NCBI GenBank assembly: GCA_963204975.1
Contig: CAUJJC010000147.1
Location: 1-59,038, forward strand
From: Verrucomicrobiota bacterium
GTDB taxonomy: Bacteria > Verrucomicrobiota > Verrucomicrobiia > Verrucomicrobiales > Verrucomicrobiaceae
Reading direction: 5' to 3'
Length of the DNA: 59,038 bases
Shown here: positions 15,512 through 25,175 of the stretch, in pieces
How the letters are laid out: each line of letters opens with the position of its first letter
How positions within the stretch are numbered: position 1 is the stretch's first letter
Notes under the pieces: model-generated
What the model was told of the DNA's origin: nothing
Database searches by the model: none
What the model saw: the letters and a program-made list of their open reading frames with translations, nothing else
Position numbers and translations under genes: made by a program

Positions 15512-18049
15512 TCAGCGCCACTCGTGCTTCGGGTAGCGGCCTTTGAGCTGCGCCTTCACAGCGGGATAACTTTCCTTCCAGAAGCGACCGAGATCACCCG
15601 TCGTCTGGATCGGGCGCTGCGCGGGGGAGAGCAGATGCACCACGACGGTGATGCGACCACCGGCGACCTTCGGGTTCTCGTTCACGTCATAGAGATGCTG
15701 GAGAATCACGCCGACGCTGGGCTGCTGCTTCTCATCATAGGTGATACGCGCAGTCTTGCCGTTCTTCAGCGTCAGGCGCTCGGGCGCATACTTGTCCAGC
15801 ATCTCGCGCTGCATGTGATTGAGCCACTGATGCAAGGCGGGTTCCACGGACTTCTCTTGAAGCTGCTTGGCACTCACGCAGCCCTGGCAGACCTGCTCAA
15901 TGATCAGCGGACGGTCTTCCTCGGTGATCGGGGGCAGCTCGAGTTCGGGCATCCACTTCGACAGGCAATTCAGACGCGCGATGAACTGATCTGCACGCTC
16001 GCCCCAGCCTTCCAGCTTGAGGCGACCGGCGAGCACTTCCTGCGCGAGCAAAGGCGCGGCCAGCGCGGGATCGACATCGCTGCGGTCCTTCGCTGTGAGC
16101 ACCAGATCGCGGAAGCGCAGCTCCTCGCGGGCAAAGACGCGCTTCATCGTCGCATCATACGTCGCGCCTTTGAAGACTGTCAGGTCATCGGGATACAGCT
16201 CGCGCAGCCAGGCTTCCTCGATGCGGGTGACGTTGTTGATCTGCACTTGCAGCGCCTTGCCTTGAATCTCGATGGCCTCGGCGGCGACGAGCAGCTTGGG
16301 CACCTTGATATGCGGGTCCTTGAGATGGCCGCGATTGCCGCCGGTGAGGTTATAGACTCGTGAGCCCTCGCTGGTCTCGCAGCCGACGTGATCGCTGAAC
16401 GCAGCGAGCAAGGTCTTCGCCAGCGAGGCTTCATCGGGCTCGCGCTCATCCTTCAAGCCGATGCGTTGGGCGAGCTTGAGGAACTGCTCGGCTGCACGCG
16501 CCGCATCATACGCAGCGCGAGCGTGAATGCCCAGCGGCTGGCACTGGCCGACATCGAAGTGCAGCTCATACGCGCGGCGGAAGGCGCGGATCTGCGCCTG
16601 GAATTCGCTGATGTCATCGCGCTCCCAAAAGTCCTCGTTGCCACGATGCGATTGCTTCGATGACACCATCAAGATCTCGCGCCCCTGTGCGATCGCCGCG
16701 CAGATGGCGGCGTCTTCGAGGCAGCCTTGCTCGGCTGCGGCGAGCAACATGCGCGCAAAGCGCGGCTCCAGCGGGAAGGCAGCCATCTTGAGGCCGAGGC
16801 GCGTGACGTTGTTCTCGTGATCGATGGCCCCGAGGTCGTGCAGCAGGCGTTCAGCGCGGGCGAGCGAGCGCTCGGGCGGCTGCTCGAACCAGTCGATCTT
16901 CAGCCCCGCCTTGCCCGAGGCGACGCGAGTGGCGAGCACGGTCTCGCTGAGTTCCAGGCGATGGATTTCAGCGGCATCGCTCTCGGCACGATTGAGATGG
17001 TCGTGCTGCGACCAGAGACGAACGCCGATGCCGGGACCCAGGCGACCCGCGCGGCCGGCACGCTGCTCGGCGGACGCGCGGCTGATCTTTTGCACCGTGA
17101 GCGTGTTGATGCCGCGACGTGAATCGAAGGCCGCAACGCGTGCGAGCCCGGCGTCGATGACGGCCTTCACCCCTTCGATGGTGAGCGAGGTTTCGGCGAC
17201 GTTGGTGCTGACGATGATGCGGCGCTGCGAGGACGGCGTGACGGCTTCGTCTTGCTGCGCGGGCGTGAGTTCGCCATGCAGCGGCAGCACCTTGTAGTTC
17301 TTGGCAAAGCTGCGTCCGCTGATCGCAGAGATGGTCTTGCGAATCTCGTGCCCACCGGGCATGAAGATCAGCATGTCGCCATCGAAGGACGGACTGCGCG
17401 CGAGGTCCTCACACGCACGCGCGGCCTGATCCCACACGTCTTCAGTGTAGCCCGCCTTGTTCTTCCCCGGCGTCTGATAACGAATCTCCACCGGAAAGGT
17501 GCGGCCTGCGGACTCGAACATCTTCGAGGGCTTCAAGAACTCCACCAGCGGCCCCGGCACCAGCGTGGCGGACATGACGATGATCTTCAAATCAGGCCGG
17601 CGCGCCTTCTGCAAGGCATGAGCCCACGCGAGGCAGAGATCGCCGTCGATGTGGCGCTCGTGGAACTCGTCGATGATCAGGCAGCCCACCTTCTTCAAGT
17701 CCGGGTCCTCGAGCAAGAGGCGCAGGAACACACCCTCGGTCACATAGAGCAGGCGCGTGTCCTTGCTGCTCACGTTCTCGAAGCGCACCTGGTAGCCCAC
17801 CTCTTCGCCGAGACGTCCGTTGCGCTCCTTGGCCACGCGTTGTGCCAACATGCGCGCGGCGATGCGGCGCGGTTGTAGCACATACACGCGCTGGCCTTCC
17901 GCCAGCACGCCTGCGTCGAGCACGAACTTCGGCACCTGAGTGGACTTGCCGGAGCCGGTGGGCGCTTTGATCAGCAGGTTCGGAGTCGCGGGATCGCGCA
18001 GAGCTTCGGTGAGCGAGGACTGGAGTTCGAAGATGGGAAGGTCAGGCAC
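15512..18049 (-). CDS. hrpB: ATP-dependent helicase HrpB
   Basis: 845 residues, near the usual ~810-850. Walker A APTGSGKST (G34-K35), DEFH box at 127-130, MSATL, VSTNVAETSLTIEGVKAVIDAGLAR, and QRAGRAGRLGPG are the DEAH/RHA helicase motifs. The long C-terminal part with WLRELYPDDLTVFKGATYD and LLSPAQRPIQTTGDLGRFW.SYPAVKAQLKGRYPKH is specific to HrpB. The cellular role of bacterial HrpB is poorly defined; RNA remodelling is expected. Confidence 0.95.
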   Translation of the reverse strand: MPDLPIFELQSSLTEALRDPATPNLLIKAPTGSGKSTQVPKFVLDAGVLAEGQRVYVLQPRRIAARMLAQRVAKERNGRLGEEVGYQVRFENVSSKDTRLLYVTEGVFLRLLLEDPDLKKVGCLIIDEFHERHIDGDLCLAWAHALQKARRPDLKIIVMSATLVPGPLVEFLKPSKMFESAGRTFPVEIRYQTPGKNKAGYTEDVWDQAARACEDLARSPSFDGDMLIFMPGGHEIRKTISAISGRSFAKNYKVLPLHGELTPAQQDEAVTPSSQRRIIVSTNVAETSLTIEGVKAVIDAGLARVAAFDSRRGINTLTVQKISRASAEQRAGRAGRLGPGIGVRLWSQHDHLNRAESDAAEIHRLELSETVLATRVASGKAGLKIDWFEQPPERSLARAERLLHDLGAIDHENNVTRLGLKMAAFPLEPRFARMLLAAAEQGCLEDAAICAAIAQGREILMVSSKQSHRGNEDFWERDDISEFQAQIRAFRRAYELHFDVGQCQPLGIHARAAYDAARAAEQFLKLAQRIGLKDEREPDEASLAKTLLAAFSDHVGCETSEGSRVYNLTGGNRGHLKDPHIKVPKLLVAAEAIEIQGKALQVQINNVTRIEEAWLRELYPDDLTVFKGATYDATMKRVFAREELRFRDLVLTAKDRSDVDPALAAPLLAQEVLAGRLKLEGWGERADQFIARLNCLSKWMPELELPPITEEDRPLIIEQVCQGCVSAKQLQEKSVEPALHQWLNHMQREMLDKYAPERLTLKNGKTARITYDEKQQPSVGVILQHLYDVNENPKVAGGRITVVVHLLSPAQRPIQTTGDLGRFWKESYPAVKAQLKGRYPKHEWR

Positions 18050-18181
18050 GGCGAAGGAATGCCGAGTGCGCGCCGCTGAATCAAGGGTGAAGGCACTGGA
18101 GAACGGCAGTGCCGTCTGTCCCCTCAGCCCTGAGCATCCTGCGCCTTGCCACGCCTGACCGCCCGCGCATCATGCGCGGCG

Positions 18182-19135
18182 ATGAACATTGTTTTTCTCG
18201 ACGCCTTCACCGCCAACCCCGGCGACCTCTCGTGGGCTGAATTCGAATCACTCGGCCGCTGCACGATCCATGATCGCACGCCCGCCGATCAGACCATCGA
18301 TCGCGCCAAGGACGCCGAGGTGGTGATCACGAACAAAGCGGTGCTCTCCCGCGCAGTCATCGAGTCCCTGCCCAAGCTCCGCTACATCGGCGTCATCGCC
18401 ACCGGCTACAATGTGGTGGACATCGCCGCCGCACGCGAGCGCGGGATCATCGTTGCCAATGTGCCCGGCTACGGATCACCCAGCGTCGCGCAGGCAGTCT
18501 TCGCGCTCCTGCTGGAACTCACCAACCACACCGGCCAGCAGACGCAAGACGTGAGCAAGGGGCGCTGGGCTGCCTGCCCGGACTTCTGCTTCTGGGACAA
18601 GCCCATCATCGAACTCCACGGCCTCACGCTCGGCCTTGTGGGCCTGGGCGACATCGGTGCCTCCGTCGCTCGCATCGCGCTGGCCTTCGGCATGAAGGTG
18701 ATCGCCACCCGCCGCACCTGGGCCGTGCCCCCACCCGAAGGCATCACGCCCGCCCCGCTCGATAAAGTGCTGCGCGAGAGCGACGTCATCAGCCTGCACT
18801 GCCCGCTCACCGATGAGACCAAGCACCTCATCAATGCCGACTCCCTCGCGCAGATGAAGCCCACCGCCCTGCTCATCAACACCGCCCGCGGCCCCCTCAT
18901 CGACGAGCCCGCCCTCGCCACCGCCCTCAACGCAGGCCAGATCGCCGGAGCCGGACTCGATGTCCTCAGCGTGGAACCCCCTTCCCGAGGCAATCCCCTC
19001 TTCACCGCCAAGAACTGCCTCATCACCCCCCACACCGCCTGGGCCTCCCGCGCCTCCCGCGCCCGCCTCATCACCATCGCCGCCGACAACCTGCGCCACT
19101 GGCAGGCCGGACGCCCGATCAATGTGGTGAGCTAG
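18182..19135 (+). CDS. D-2-hydroxyacid dehydrogenase
   Basis: 317 residues from ATG 18182 (MNIVFLDAFTANPGDLSW), the natural start; a longer frame upstream adds 12 residues. NAD-binding GLVGLGDIGASVARIALAFGMKV, LHCPLTDETKHLINAD, NTARGPLIDEPALATAL and the catalytic-loop region TPHTAWASRASRARL (His) identify the family. Substrates in related enzymes include glycerate, hydroxypyruvate and other 2-keto acids; a glycerate dehydrogenase-like role is the best guess. The gene stands alone. Confidence 0.92.
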   Translation: MNIVFLDAFTANPGDLSWAEFESLGRCTIHDRTPADQTIDRAKDAEVVITNKAVLSRAVIESLPKLRYIGVIATGYNVVDIAAARERGIIVANVPGYGSPSVAQAVFALLLELTNHTGQQTQDVSKGRWAACPDFCFWDKPIIELHGLTLGLVGLGDIGASVARIALAFGMKVIATRRTWAVPPPEGITPAPLDKVLRESDVISLHCPLTDETKHLINADSLAQMKPTALLINTARGPLIDEPALATALNAGQIAGAGLDVLSVEPPSRGNPLFTAKNCLITPHTAWASRASRARLITIAADNLRHWQAGRPINVVS

Positions 19136-19185
19136 GGGCGGCGTCATGGCTCGCCTCATCAGGTTTGGTGAAAGCCGGAAAGAGT

Positions 19186-19425
19186 CTCACGCCCAGGCGC
19201 AAAGCCGCTAACAGGCTGCTGAAAAGTGGCAGTGATAGCAGACTCGGACGCAGCGGCGCGAGCTGCGAGGCGAATGGTGCAGCCGCTATCCTTGATATAA
19301 TGGCAAACCAGCCCACGGAGCAGATCGTGCCGCCCCGCCCGAAGATGCGGCACATGCGATTTCCAGCAGCCTGCCAAGTCCTGACAGCCTCGGGAAACCT
19401 TGGCGTCTTTGCGCCTTGGCGTGAG
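19186..19425. repeat. Inverted-repeat-bounded intergenic element
   Basis: Left arm CTCACGCCCAGGCGCAAAGC (19186-19208) and right arm at 19403-19425 are reverse complements with about two mismatches over 23 bases. A second inner pair follows: CAGGCTGCTGAAAAGTGG (19212 on) against its reverse complement around 19356-19373. The arms resemble intergenic repeats with a GGCGCAAAG core that are common in environmental bacteria. No ORF inside is convincing. It may be a degraded miniature element. Confidence 0.45.
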
Positions 19426-19943
19426 TCATCTTCAGGTCGTTCAAGGCTTGCGGCTCCGTGACGTGACGGGACTTCTTGACTGCAAGCCACGGGCCATGGT
19501 GCTGGCGACGGCCATCCATTGAGGGCCTCAGCTCGATGCGGTGCGCCCACGCAGGCGCATTCCGATGCTCCATGATGGTCGCCATGAGTGAAGCGCCCAC
19601 TTGTTCATTCAATCATGCTCCGAAAAGCCCTATAGCTCTTTCACTCGATTTCGGCTTGCCATCCTGAGGCATTTTGCTGAAGATCAAACGCGTGACCAGC
19701 CCCTGCCGCCGCCGTCCCCTGCTTGCTCTGCTGGCAAATCATGCGCTCGCCGCCGCAAGCCATTCAAAAGGCGAGCTTGGAAGACGGGGCAGAGGCGCTC
19801 GATCCCCCAGCCTCTCCGGCTACGCCATTTACCGACCCCCTCAGCCGCTCCCAGGCATCGAAACGAGGGACTTCCTCACTCATCGAGATACCGGCCTCGA
19901 CGGCATCGGAGCGCCTCATTTCGGAGTCGCACCGCCCTATTCC
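19426..19943. other. Gene-free stretch between the inverted-repeat element and the 21-bp array
   Basis: About 500 bases with no supported gene. Overlapping open frames on both strands are short, lack good start sites, and share no recognisable family. The right half leads into the degenerate edge of the 21-bp tandem repeat. Confidence 0.5.
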
Positions 19944-20258
19944 GACACCAAAACGCCACGCCACGCCGCCAAAACGCCCCACCTCGACGCCGAAATGCCC
20001 CGCCACGACGCCGAAACACCCCACCACGACGCCGAAACACCCCACCACGACGCCGAAATGCCCCACCTCGACGCCGAAATACCTCACCGCGACGCCGAAA
20101 TGCCTCACCGCGACGCCGAAACGCCCCGCCACGACGCCGAAATGCCACGCCACGACGCCGAAATGCCCCGCCACGACGCCGAAACGCCCCGCCACGACAC
20201 CGAAATGCCTCACCGCGACGCCGAAATGGCCCTCTACGACACCCATTTTACCCTTCCC
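19944..20258. repeat. 21-bp tandem repeat, 15 units
   Basis: Unit consensus CACGACGCCGAAATGCCCCGC, 21 bases. The GACGCC(G)AAA core recurs every 21 bases from 19944 to 20238, 15 times, with substitutions (GAAATG or GAAACG or GAAACA) but no length change. The consensus contains no stop codon in any of the six frames, so frames on both strands stay open across it; read in the frame of the downstream gene it would give a TPKxPxT heptad. It is not a CRISPR: no spacers. Confidence 0.9.
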
Positions 20259-20262
20259 CACC

Positions 20263-21153
20263 ATGAAACCACTCCACTGGAACGCCATCAACCCGCTCAC
20301 CGGCACCCCTTTTACCTGGGGCGATCCGAACCTGCGCTGGGGCGACCCCAGCTACTACCTGGAGCCCGGTGATCCCGGTTTCGTGCCCTACACCACCCCT
20401 GCCCCCAACCCTGCTAAACCGAAATCCAAATCCATGAAACGCCAACCCTACTATCCCAGTCGTGTCGCCGAACAGATTGTTTGGCTGACCAACTTCACCA
20501 ACAAACTCACCGGGCACGCTCCCACGCTCGGCCTCACCGCCGCCGAGTGCGCCGCCGCCATCGCCGATGCACTCTGGCTCATCTACGTGCTCGGCTCCTG
20601 GCAGCCTGCTGCCAAGGCCTGGGCTCTCGCCTGCACCGATGCCGCCAAGGAAGCCCAGGGCGGCGACGGCCTCGGGCTCATGGTCCTGCCCGCCTTTACT
20701 CCCCCACCCCTGCCCGCCGCCGTGGGTGGTCTGCCCGCCGTCGTTCCCGTGAATACCGGTGCGCTCAATCGCATCTTCACCGTCGTGCAGACGCTCAAAG
20801 ATCACGGTGCCTTCACCGAGGCCATCGGCAGCGACCTCGGCGTCATCGGTGCCGAACAAACCGCTCCCGACCTCAATACCGTTAAGCCCGAGATCACCGC
20901 CACCATCGTCGGCAGCACCGTGCTCCTCGGCTGGGGCTGGGGCGGCCTGGGCCGCTTCCTCGACCAGTGCGAGATCCAGGTGGACCGTGGCTCCGGCTAC
21001 ACCCTGCTCACCTACGACAGCACCCCCAACTACACCGACACCGCCCCCCATCCCGCCTCACCCACGAAGTGGAAATACAAAGCCATCTACCGCGTCGATG
21101 ACTCCCAAGTCGGCCTCTGGAGCGCGGAGGTGAGCGTGGTGGTGGGTGGATAA
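20263..21153 (+). CDS. Protein of unknown function with C-terminal fibronectin-III-like domain
   Basis: 296 residues from ATG 20263 (MKPLHWNAINPLTGTPFTWGDP), chosen because this is where coding character becomes protein-like. In frame, the 21-bp array and 180 more codons (from TTG 19723) stay open upstream and would add a Thr-Pro-Lys heptad tail, so an extended start cannot be excluded. No Shine-Dalgarno is seen before 20263. Residues around 60-160 look helical (AAECAAAIADALWLIYVLGSW). The C-terminal ~90 residues (from about TATIVGSTVLLGWGWG to VSVVVGG) read like a fibronectin type III fold. No signal peptide. Followed by a terminator. Confidence 0.65.
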   Translation: MKPLHWNAINPLTGTPFTWGDPNLRWGDPSYYLEPGDPGFVPYTTPAPNPAKPKSKSMKRQPYYPSRVAEQIVWLTNFTNKLTGHAPTLGLTAAECAAAIADALWLIYVLGSWQPAAKAWALACTDAAKEAQGGDGLGLMVLPAFTPPPLPAAVGGLPAVVPVNTGALNRIFTVVQTLKDHGAFTEAIGSDLGVIGAEQTAPDLNTVKPEITATIVGSTVLLGWGWGGLGRFLDQCEIQVDRGSGYTLLTYDSTPNYTDTAPHPASPTKWKYKAIYRVDDSQVGLWSAEVSVVVGG

Positions 21154-21172
21154 GCGGGACGCCACGACCTCG

Positions 21173-21206
21173 GGGAGACCAATATCTTGTTGGTCTCCCT
21201 CTTTTT
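21173..21206 (+). terminator. Rho-independent terminator
   Basis: Stem GGGAGACCAA (21173-21182) with TTGGTCTCCC (21190-21199), then TCTTTTT. It closes the fibronectin-III-like gene. Confidence 0.9.
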
Positions 21207-21238
21207 CTCCGTTTACCAAAAGACCCCATCTTTTTCTC

Positions 21239-23253
21239 ATGCCTCCCATCCTACCTCGTTCGTTTTCATCCTCGTCGCTCATTCAACGTCTGTTTCTCGC
21301 TCTCTGCCTCTCCGGTTCGGTTGCACTCGCAGCCACCGCTCCGCTCATCACTCAGCAGCCTACATCCATCACCGTCGCTTCAGGACAACCAGCCTCGTTC
21401 AGTGTGAGCGTGATCGGCGATGCTCCTCTGACTTATCAATGGAAGAAGGGCGGAGTCGATATTCCTACTGCCACAGAAAGCACCTATGCCATCGCATCGG
21501 CCCAGGCCGCGGATGCTGCCGCCTACACGGTGACGATCACCAATGGGACGGGCAACCAGATCAGCGCTCCCGCCGTTCTCGTCGTCGGCACCAAACACAT
21601 CCTCTACGTGAAGGCGAATGCCGGAGGCTCCAACAATGGCAGCAGTTGGGCCAACGCCTATACCACGCTCAGCAGCGCGCTCAGCGCCGCTTTGGACGGT
21701 GACGAAATTTGGGTGGCCGCAGGCACCTACAAGCCATCGACCACCTCGGATCGAAACGCCTATTTCTCAGTTACCAAAGTGCTGACGATCTTGGGGGGAT
21801 TCGCAGGCACCGAAAACAATGCCGATGCTCGCAACTGGAACACCAACGTCACCATTCTTTCCGGTGACCTCTCTGGCAATGACACCGGTCCAGGTGGCAA
21901 CCAAGGTGATAACTCCAAGCAGGTGATGGTATTTGAGGGCAATGGCAACGCCGTGGTGGATGGCTTCCGAATCACTGGTGGGAACTGCCCGACGGCGGGG
22001 CAACAACCAGACACTGGAGCCGGGATTTTTGTGGGCACTGGACGAATTGCCACTGTCCGCAACTGCACGTTTATTGGAACCATGCCGTGTCTTATGGCGG
22101 CGGGATAGGCGGGCTCTCGATGGCCGCTTTGACAGTTGAAGACTGCTATTTTCATGACAACGCAGCACCCTCCAACGGCGGCGGTGGAATGATCGCCTAT
22201 GGGTTTGGGTATCAACCTACTCCTCATTGCATCGTGAGAAGGTCACTGTTTGCAAACAACAGCGGTTCGGGTTCGGGTGGATTGCTTCTCTATGGCGACT
22301 TGACTTCGTATGTGGACAACTCGGTCTTTGTCTCCAACTCGTCTGGCGGTGGATTGCAATCAGCCAATGCATCTGGGGCTATTCGAGCATTCACAAGTGC
22401 CCCGGGTCGCTTTTGGATCACCAACTGCACCTTTTCTGGGAATACCAATACTCGTGGCACAGCAGGGGCGGTAAGCGCATCGCCTCCTTCCGATGGCAAC
22501 TCGATATTCGCGAACAGCATCGTGATCGGATCGGGCAGCAATCCGGTGTCATTCCCAACCATCGCGTTCGTGCTGTCTGACCAGACTATCGCCGGAACAA
22601 GCAATGTGGTCGGCACTCCCACCTTCGAAAACTCTGGCTCACCATTGGGCACCGATGGTATCTTCGGGACACGGGATGATGGGTTCATGCTGACCTTGAC
22701 CTCTCCTGGAGTAAATAACGCTTCCACGGCTTACGCGCCATCCACTGATGTTACAAACGCCATCCGCCCCCTCGGCGCCGGGCCTGACCGTGGTGCTTAC
22801 GAAGCGGACGCTGATACTGATGGCGACGGGATTCTGGACCGGTTCGAGACTGGCACGGGCATTTATGTGTCCCCAACCGATACGGGCACCAGCCCAACGC
22901 AAAGCGATACCGATGGTGACGGCCTCACCGACGGCCAGGAGGTCAACACTTACGCCTCCAATCCCAATATCAAAGACTCCGACGGTGATGGTTTTGAAGA
23001 CGGCTTCGAAGTCTTCACCGGCTTCAATCCCACATCGTCATCGAGCACCCCCGAGGCGCTGAGTGCGATGCTCACCGCTGTGGAGTTCCGCTTCAATGCC
23101 GCCAACGGGGTCTCCTATCGCATCGAGTCATCGCCTGACCTGTCCGCCTGGACTACGGTCGAAAACAACATCACCGGAACTGGAACCACTATCGTGCGCC
23201 TTTACTCCATCGAAGGTGTGAACCGGAAGTTCTACCGCGCACGACGGAACTGA
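21239..23253 (+). pseudogene. Ig-like/beta-helix surface protein, broken by a one-base deletion
   Basis: Two frames join to one protein. Bases 21239-22108 (ATG 21239 starts a signal peptide ending ALAA) encode an Ig-like domain (ITQQPTSITVASGQPASFSV...YQWKKGG) and the start of a right-handed beta-helix (YVKANAGGSNNGSSWANAY). From about 22080 the other frame continues to 23253 with beta-helix repeats, thrombospondin type-3 Ca-binding repeats (DTDGDGILDRFE, DTDGDGLTDGQE, DSDGDGFEDGFE) and a C-terminal domain ending FYRARRN. Restoring one A in GGAACC near 22077 yields VRNCTFIGNHAVSYGGG without a gap. It is a secreted adhesin or carbohydrate-active protein; either a recent pseudogene or a sequencing error. 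Confidence 0.8.
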
Positions 23254-23286
23254 GATCAAACATTTACCCTTCACCAATATCATTTC

Positions 23287-23796
23287 ATGACCCCTAACAA
23301 CACCATCTCACTCGAATCTATTGACGGCTTCGGTCCCAAAGGCGGCGAAAACCTTGCTCAAGCAGCGCAAAGACTACATTCCGATTGTCCGGATATACCA
23401 AAATTGCACATGCACCACGGAACCAGTTCTGCGACGTTTTGGTGGCTGAATCCTGCTGGTGAAGTTGTTCCTTTCGTTGACTGCTCCATCAAAGAAAAGA
23501 AGGTTATCAAGCTAGTGCTTCGTGACGTGAGCGCAGTGCACAAAGAGGGTTTTCTTAGCTGCTACCTGAATTGGGTGTTACGCGAAGACCGAGATCGACG
23601 CCCTCACAACTTGAGTCAGAAAATTGCGCAGTTAGCGATTGACGTTCGGAACGGTAAGCCTGCTGACCCCATCACCTGCGGCTGGAGCTTGTTGACCGAT
23701 TCGAAAGATCATGATGGGAAGCATGTGAGCTTCGAACTTTCATACACTGATCAGAACGACATTGTAAATCTGACAGCCATCTTCAACGAAGCGTGA
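23287..23796 (+). CDS. Hypothetical protein
   Basis: 169 residues, no recognised family. GC content is lower than neighbours. Two short motifs stand out: MHHGTSSATFWWLNPAGEVVPFVD and HNLSQKIAQLAIDVRNGKPADP. No signal peptide or membrane span. It starts 34 bases after the frameshifted surface protein and has no obvious ribosome binding site. Coding status is likely but not certain. Confidence 0.5.
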   Translation: MTPNNTISLESIDGFGPKGGENLAQAAQRLHSDCPDIPKLHMHHGTSSATFWWLNPAGEVVPFVDCSIKEKKVIKLVLRDVSAVHKEGFLSCYLNWVLREDRDRRPHNLSQKIAQLAIDVRNGKPADPITCGWSLLTDSKDHDGKHVSFELSYTDQNDIVNLTAIFNEA

Positions 23797-24042
23797 ACTA
23801 ACATCTGGAAGTGGCAACCTTGCTGTAGCCACAGGCATGGTTATGGCTGCTGACACTGCGAACAGGCTGGTCTCTTTTGCTTCGTGGGGGTAAGACACCA
23901 TGTATCACCTGTTTCGTGGGTTTCATCACTTTGGAATGTTGAAGACACGAGCACTTCGCCAGTTCATACAGTTGGTTGGCGAGCTTCTCCGCTTGTGTTT
24001 GGCCGGGTTGTTAGTGACGTTTCCCAAAGAACAACATCTACC

Positions 24043-24690
24043 ATGGCTACCACTGCTGAAGTTTCCCCACCGATGAACCACGTCTTCGTGGACTATGAGA
24101 ATGTGCCGGAGGTGGATGCGTCGCTCATTGGCAGCAAAGCTGTGAACTTCACGCTGATGCTCGGCGCGAATCAAAAGAAGCTCGATGTCGCTGTGGTGGA
24201 GAAGCTGATTCAGCACTCGGCTTCCACCCAACTGGTCAGGCTCACCACCGGAGGCAAGAACGCGGTCGATTTCGCGCTGGCGTATTATCTGGGGCGCGCG
24301 GTGCTTTCTGATCCCACGGCTTACTTTCACCTCATCTCAAAAGACAAGGGTTATGACCCGCTCATCGAGCATCTGCGCAGCAGACATGTGCATGTGCGGC
24401 GTCACGATGACTTCTCAACTCTGACGTTCGGCCCCCTGCCCAAGGCTTCGCCCCAGACGCCTGCGCCGCCTGTGCCCCTGGCTAAGGATGACTTGTTTGA
24501 GCGCGCCTTGGAGCACCTGCGCAAGCACCGCAACAATCGGCCCAAGCGCCAGAAGACGCTGACGAGCCATCTCCTCGCCTTTGCAGGCAAAACCGGAACG
24601 ACGTCCGCAGTGGCTAGTCTGATCGAAAAGCTGAAAAAGGCCGGCCACCTGTGCGTGGATGACAAAGGCGCGGTCACCTATCGCGTGTAG
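24043..24690 (+). CDS. NYN/PIN-like nuclease domain protein
   Basis: 215 residues from ATG 24043; the longer open frame upstream adds a non-homologous stretch. The N-terminal domain shows the PIN-like ribonuclease layout: MNHVFVDYENVPEVDASL (first Asp), then LTTGGKNAVDFALAYYLGR (second acidic site) and HLISKDKGYDPLIEHL (third). A proline-rich linker (about residues 128-148) leads to a C-terminal segment KTLTSHLLAFAG..GTTSAVASLIEKLKKAGHLCVDDKGAV, which looks like a winged helix. RNA processing or regulation is likely; no toxin-antitoxin partner is adjacent. The 246 bases upstream hold no visible gene. Confidence 0.75.
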   Translation: MATTAEVSPPMNHVFVDYENVPEVDASLIGSKAVNFTLMLGANQKKLDVAVVEKLIQHSASTQLVRLTTGGKNAVDFALAYYLGRAVLSDPTAYFHLISKDKGYDPLIEHLRSRHVHVRRHDDFSTLTFGPLPKASPQTPAPPVPLAKDDLFERALEHLRKHRNNRPKRQKTLTSHLLAFAGKTGTTSAVASLIEKLKKAGHLCVDDKGAVTYRV

Positions 24691-24728
24691 CGCCCGCTGA
24701 ACCCCAATCGTGTGATGGCTGCCGTGTG

Positions 24729-25169
24729 CTACCGCCGCCCATCCTTCCGGCCTGCGGCGTAGGCTTCGAAGACGCGGCGGATTTCGTCGCGGACACGGCG
24801 GAAGACAGCCATCTTTTCCTCGTCGCTGCCTTCGGCGTGAGCGGGGTCGTCGAAGCCCCAGTGATGACGATTGACCTGACCGGGGAACATGGGGCACACC
24901 TGATCCGCATTGCCGCAGACGGTGATGACGGTCTCGACGTCCTGGCTGAGGAACTCATCGAGATGCTTCGAGTGATGCGCGGCGATGTCGATGCCGATCT
25001 CCTGCATGGCAGCGATCGCCAGTGGGTGGACGTAGCCAGCAGGCTTCGACCCGGCGCTGGCGACGCGGACAACGCCGTCCGCAGCAGCGCGGAGGATGCC
25101 TTCGGCCAGATGGCTGCGGCATGAGTTGCCGGTGCAAAGAATCAAAACGAGAGGGGCTTGGTCGGACAT
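24729..25169 (-). CDS. arsC: Arsenate reductase ArsC (low-molecular-weight phosphatase type)
   Basis: 146 residues. The N-terminal loop [10 protein letters not shown] (C12, C17) is the P-loop of LMW-phosphatase-like arsenate reductases, with [12 protein letters not shown] and [12 protein letters not shown] (the further Cys pair used in the disulfide relay) and [16 protein letters not shown]. It reduces arsenate to arsenite with thioredoxin. It is the last gene of a minus-strand operon arsR-DUF6428-arsC. Confidence 0.93.
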   Translation of the reverse strand: MSDQAPLVLILCTGNSCRSHLAEGILRAAADGVVRVASAGSKPAGYVHPLAIAAMQEIGIDIAAHHSKHLDEFLSQDVETVITVCGNADQVCPMFPGQVNRHHWGFDDPAHAEGSDEEKMAVFRRVRDEIRRVFEAYAAGRKDGRR

Positions 25170-25175
25170 CAGCGT

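Noticed and set aside
19944-20258. A CRISPR array.
   Set aside because: The units are contiguous 21-bp repeats with no spacers, and no cas genes are near.
19601-20372. Open frames coding Arg-rich (RRRNAPP) and Asp-Ala-Glu heptads across the 21-bp repeat.
   Set aside because: They arise because the repeat unit lacks stop codons in every frame; there is no start-site or family support.
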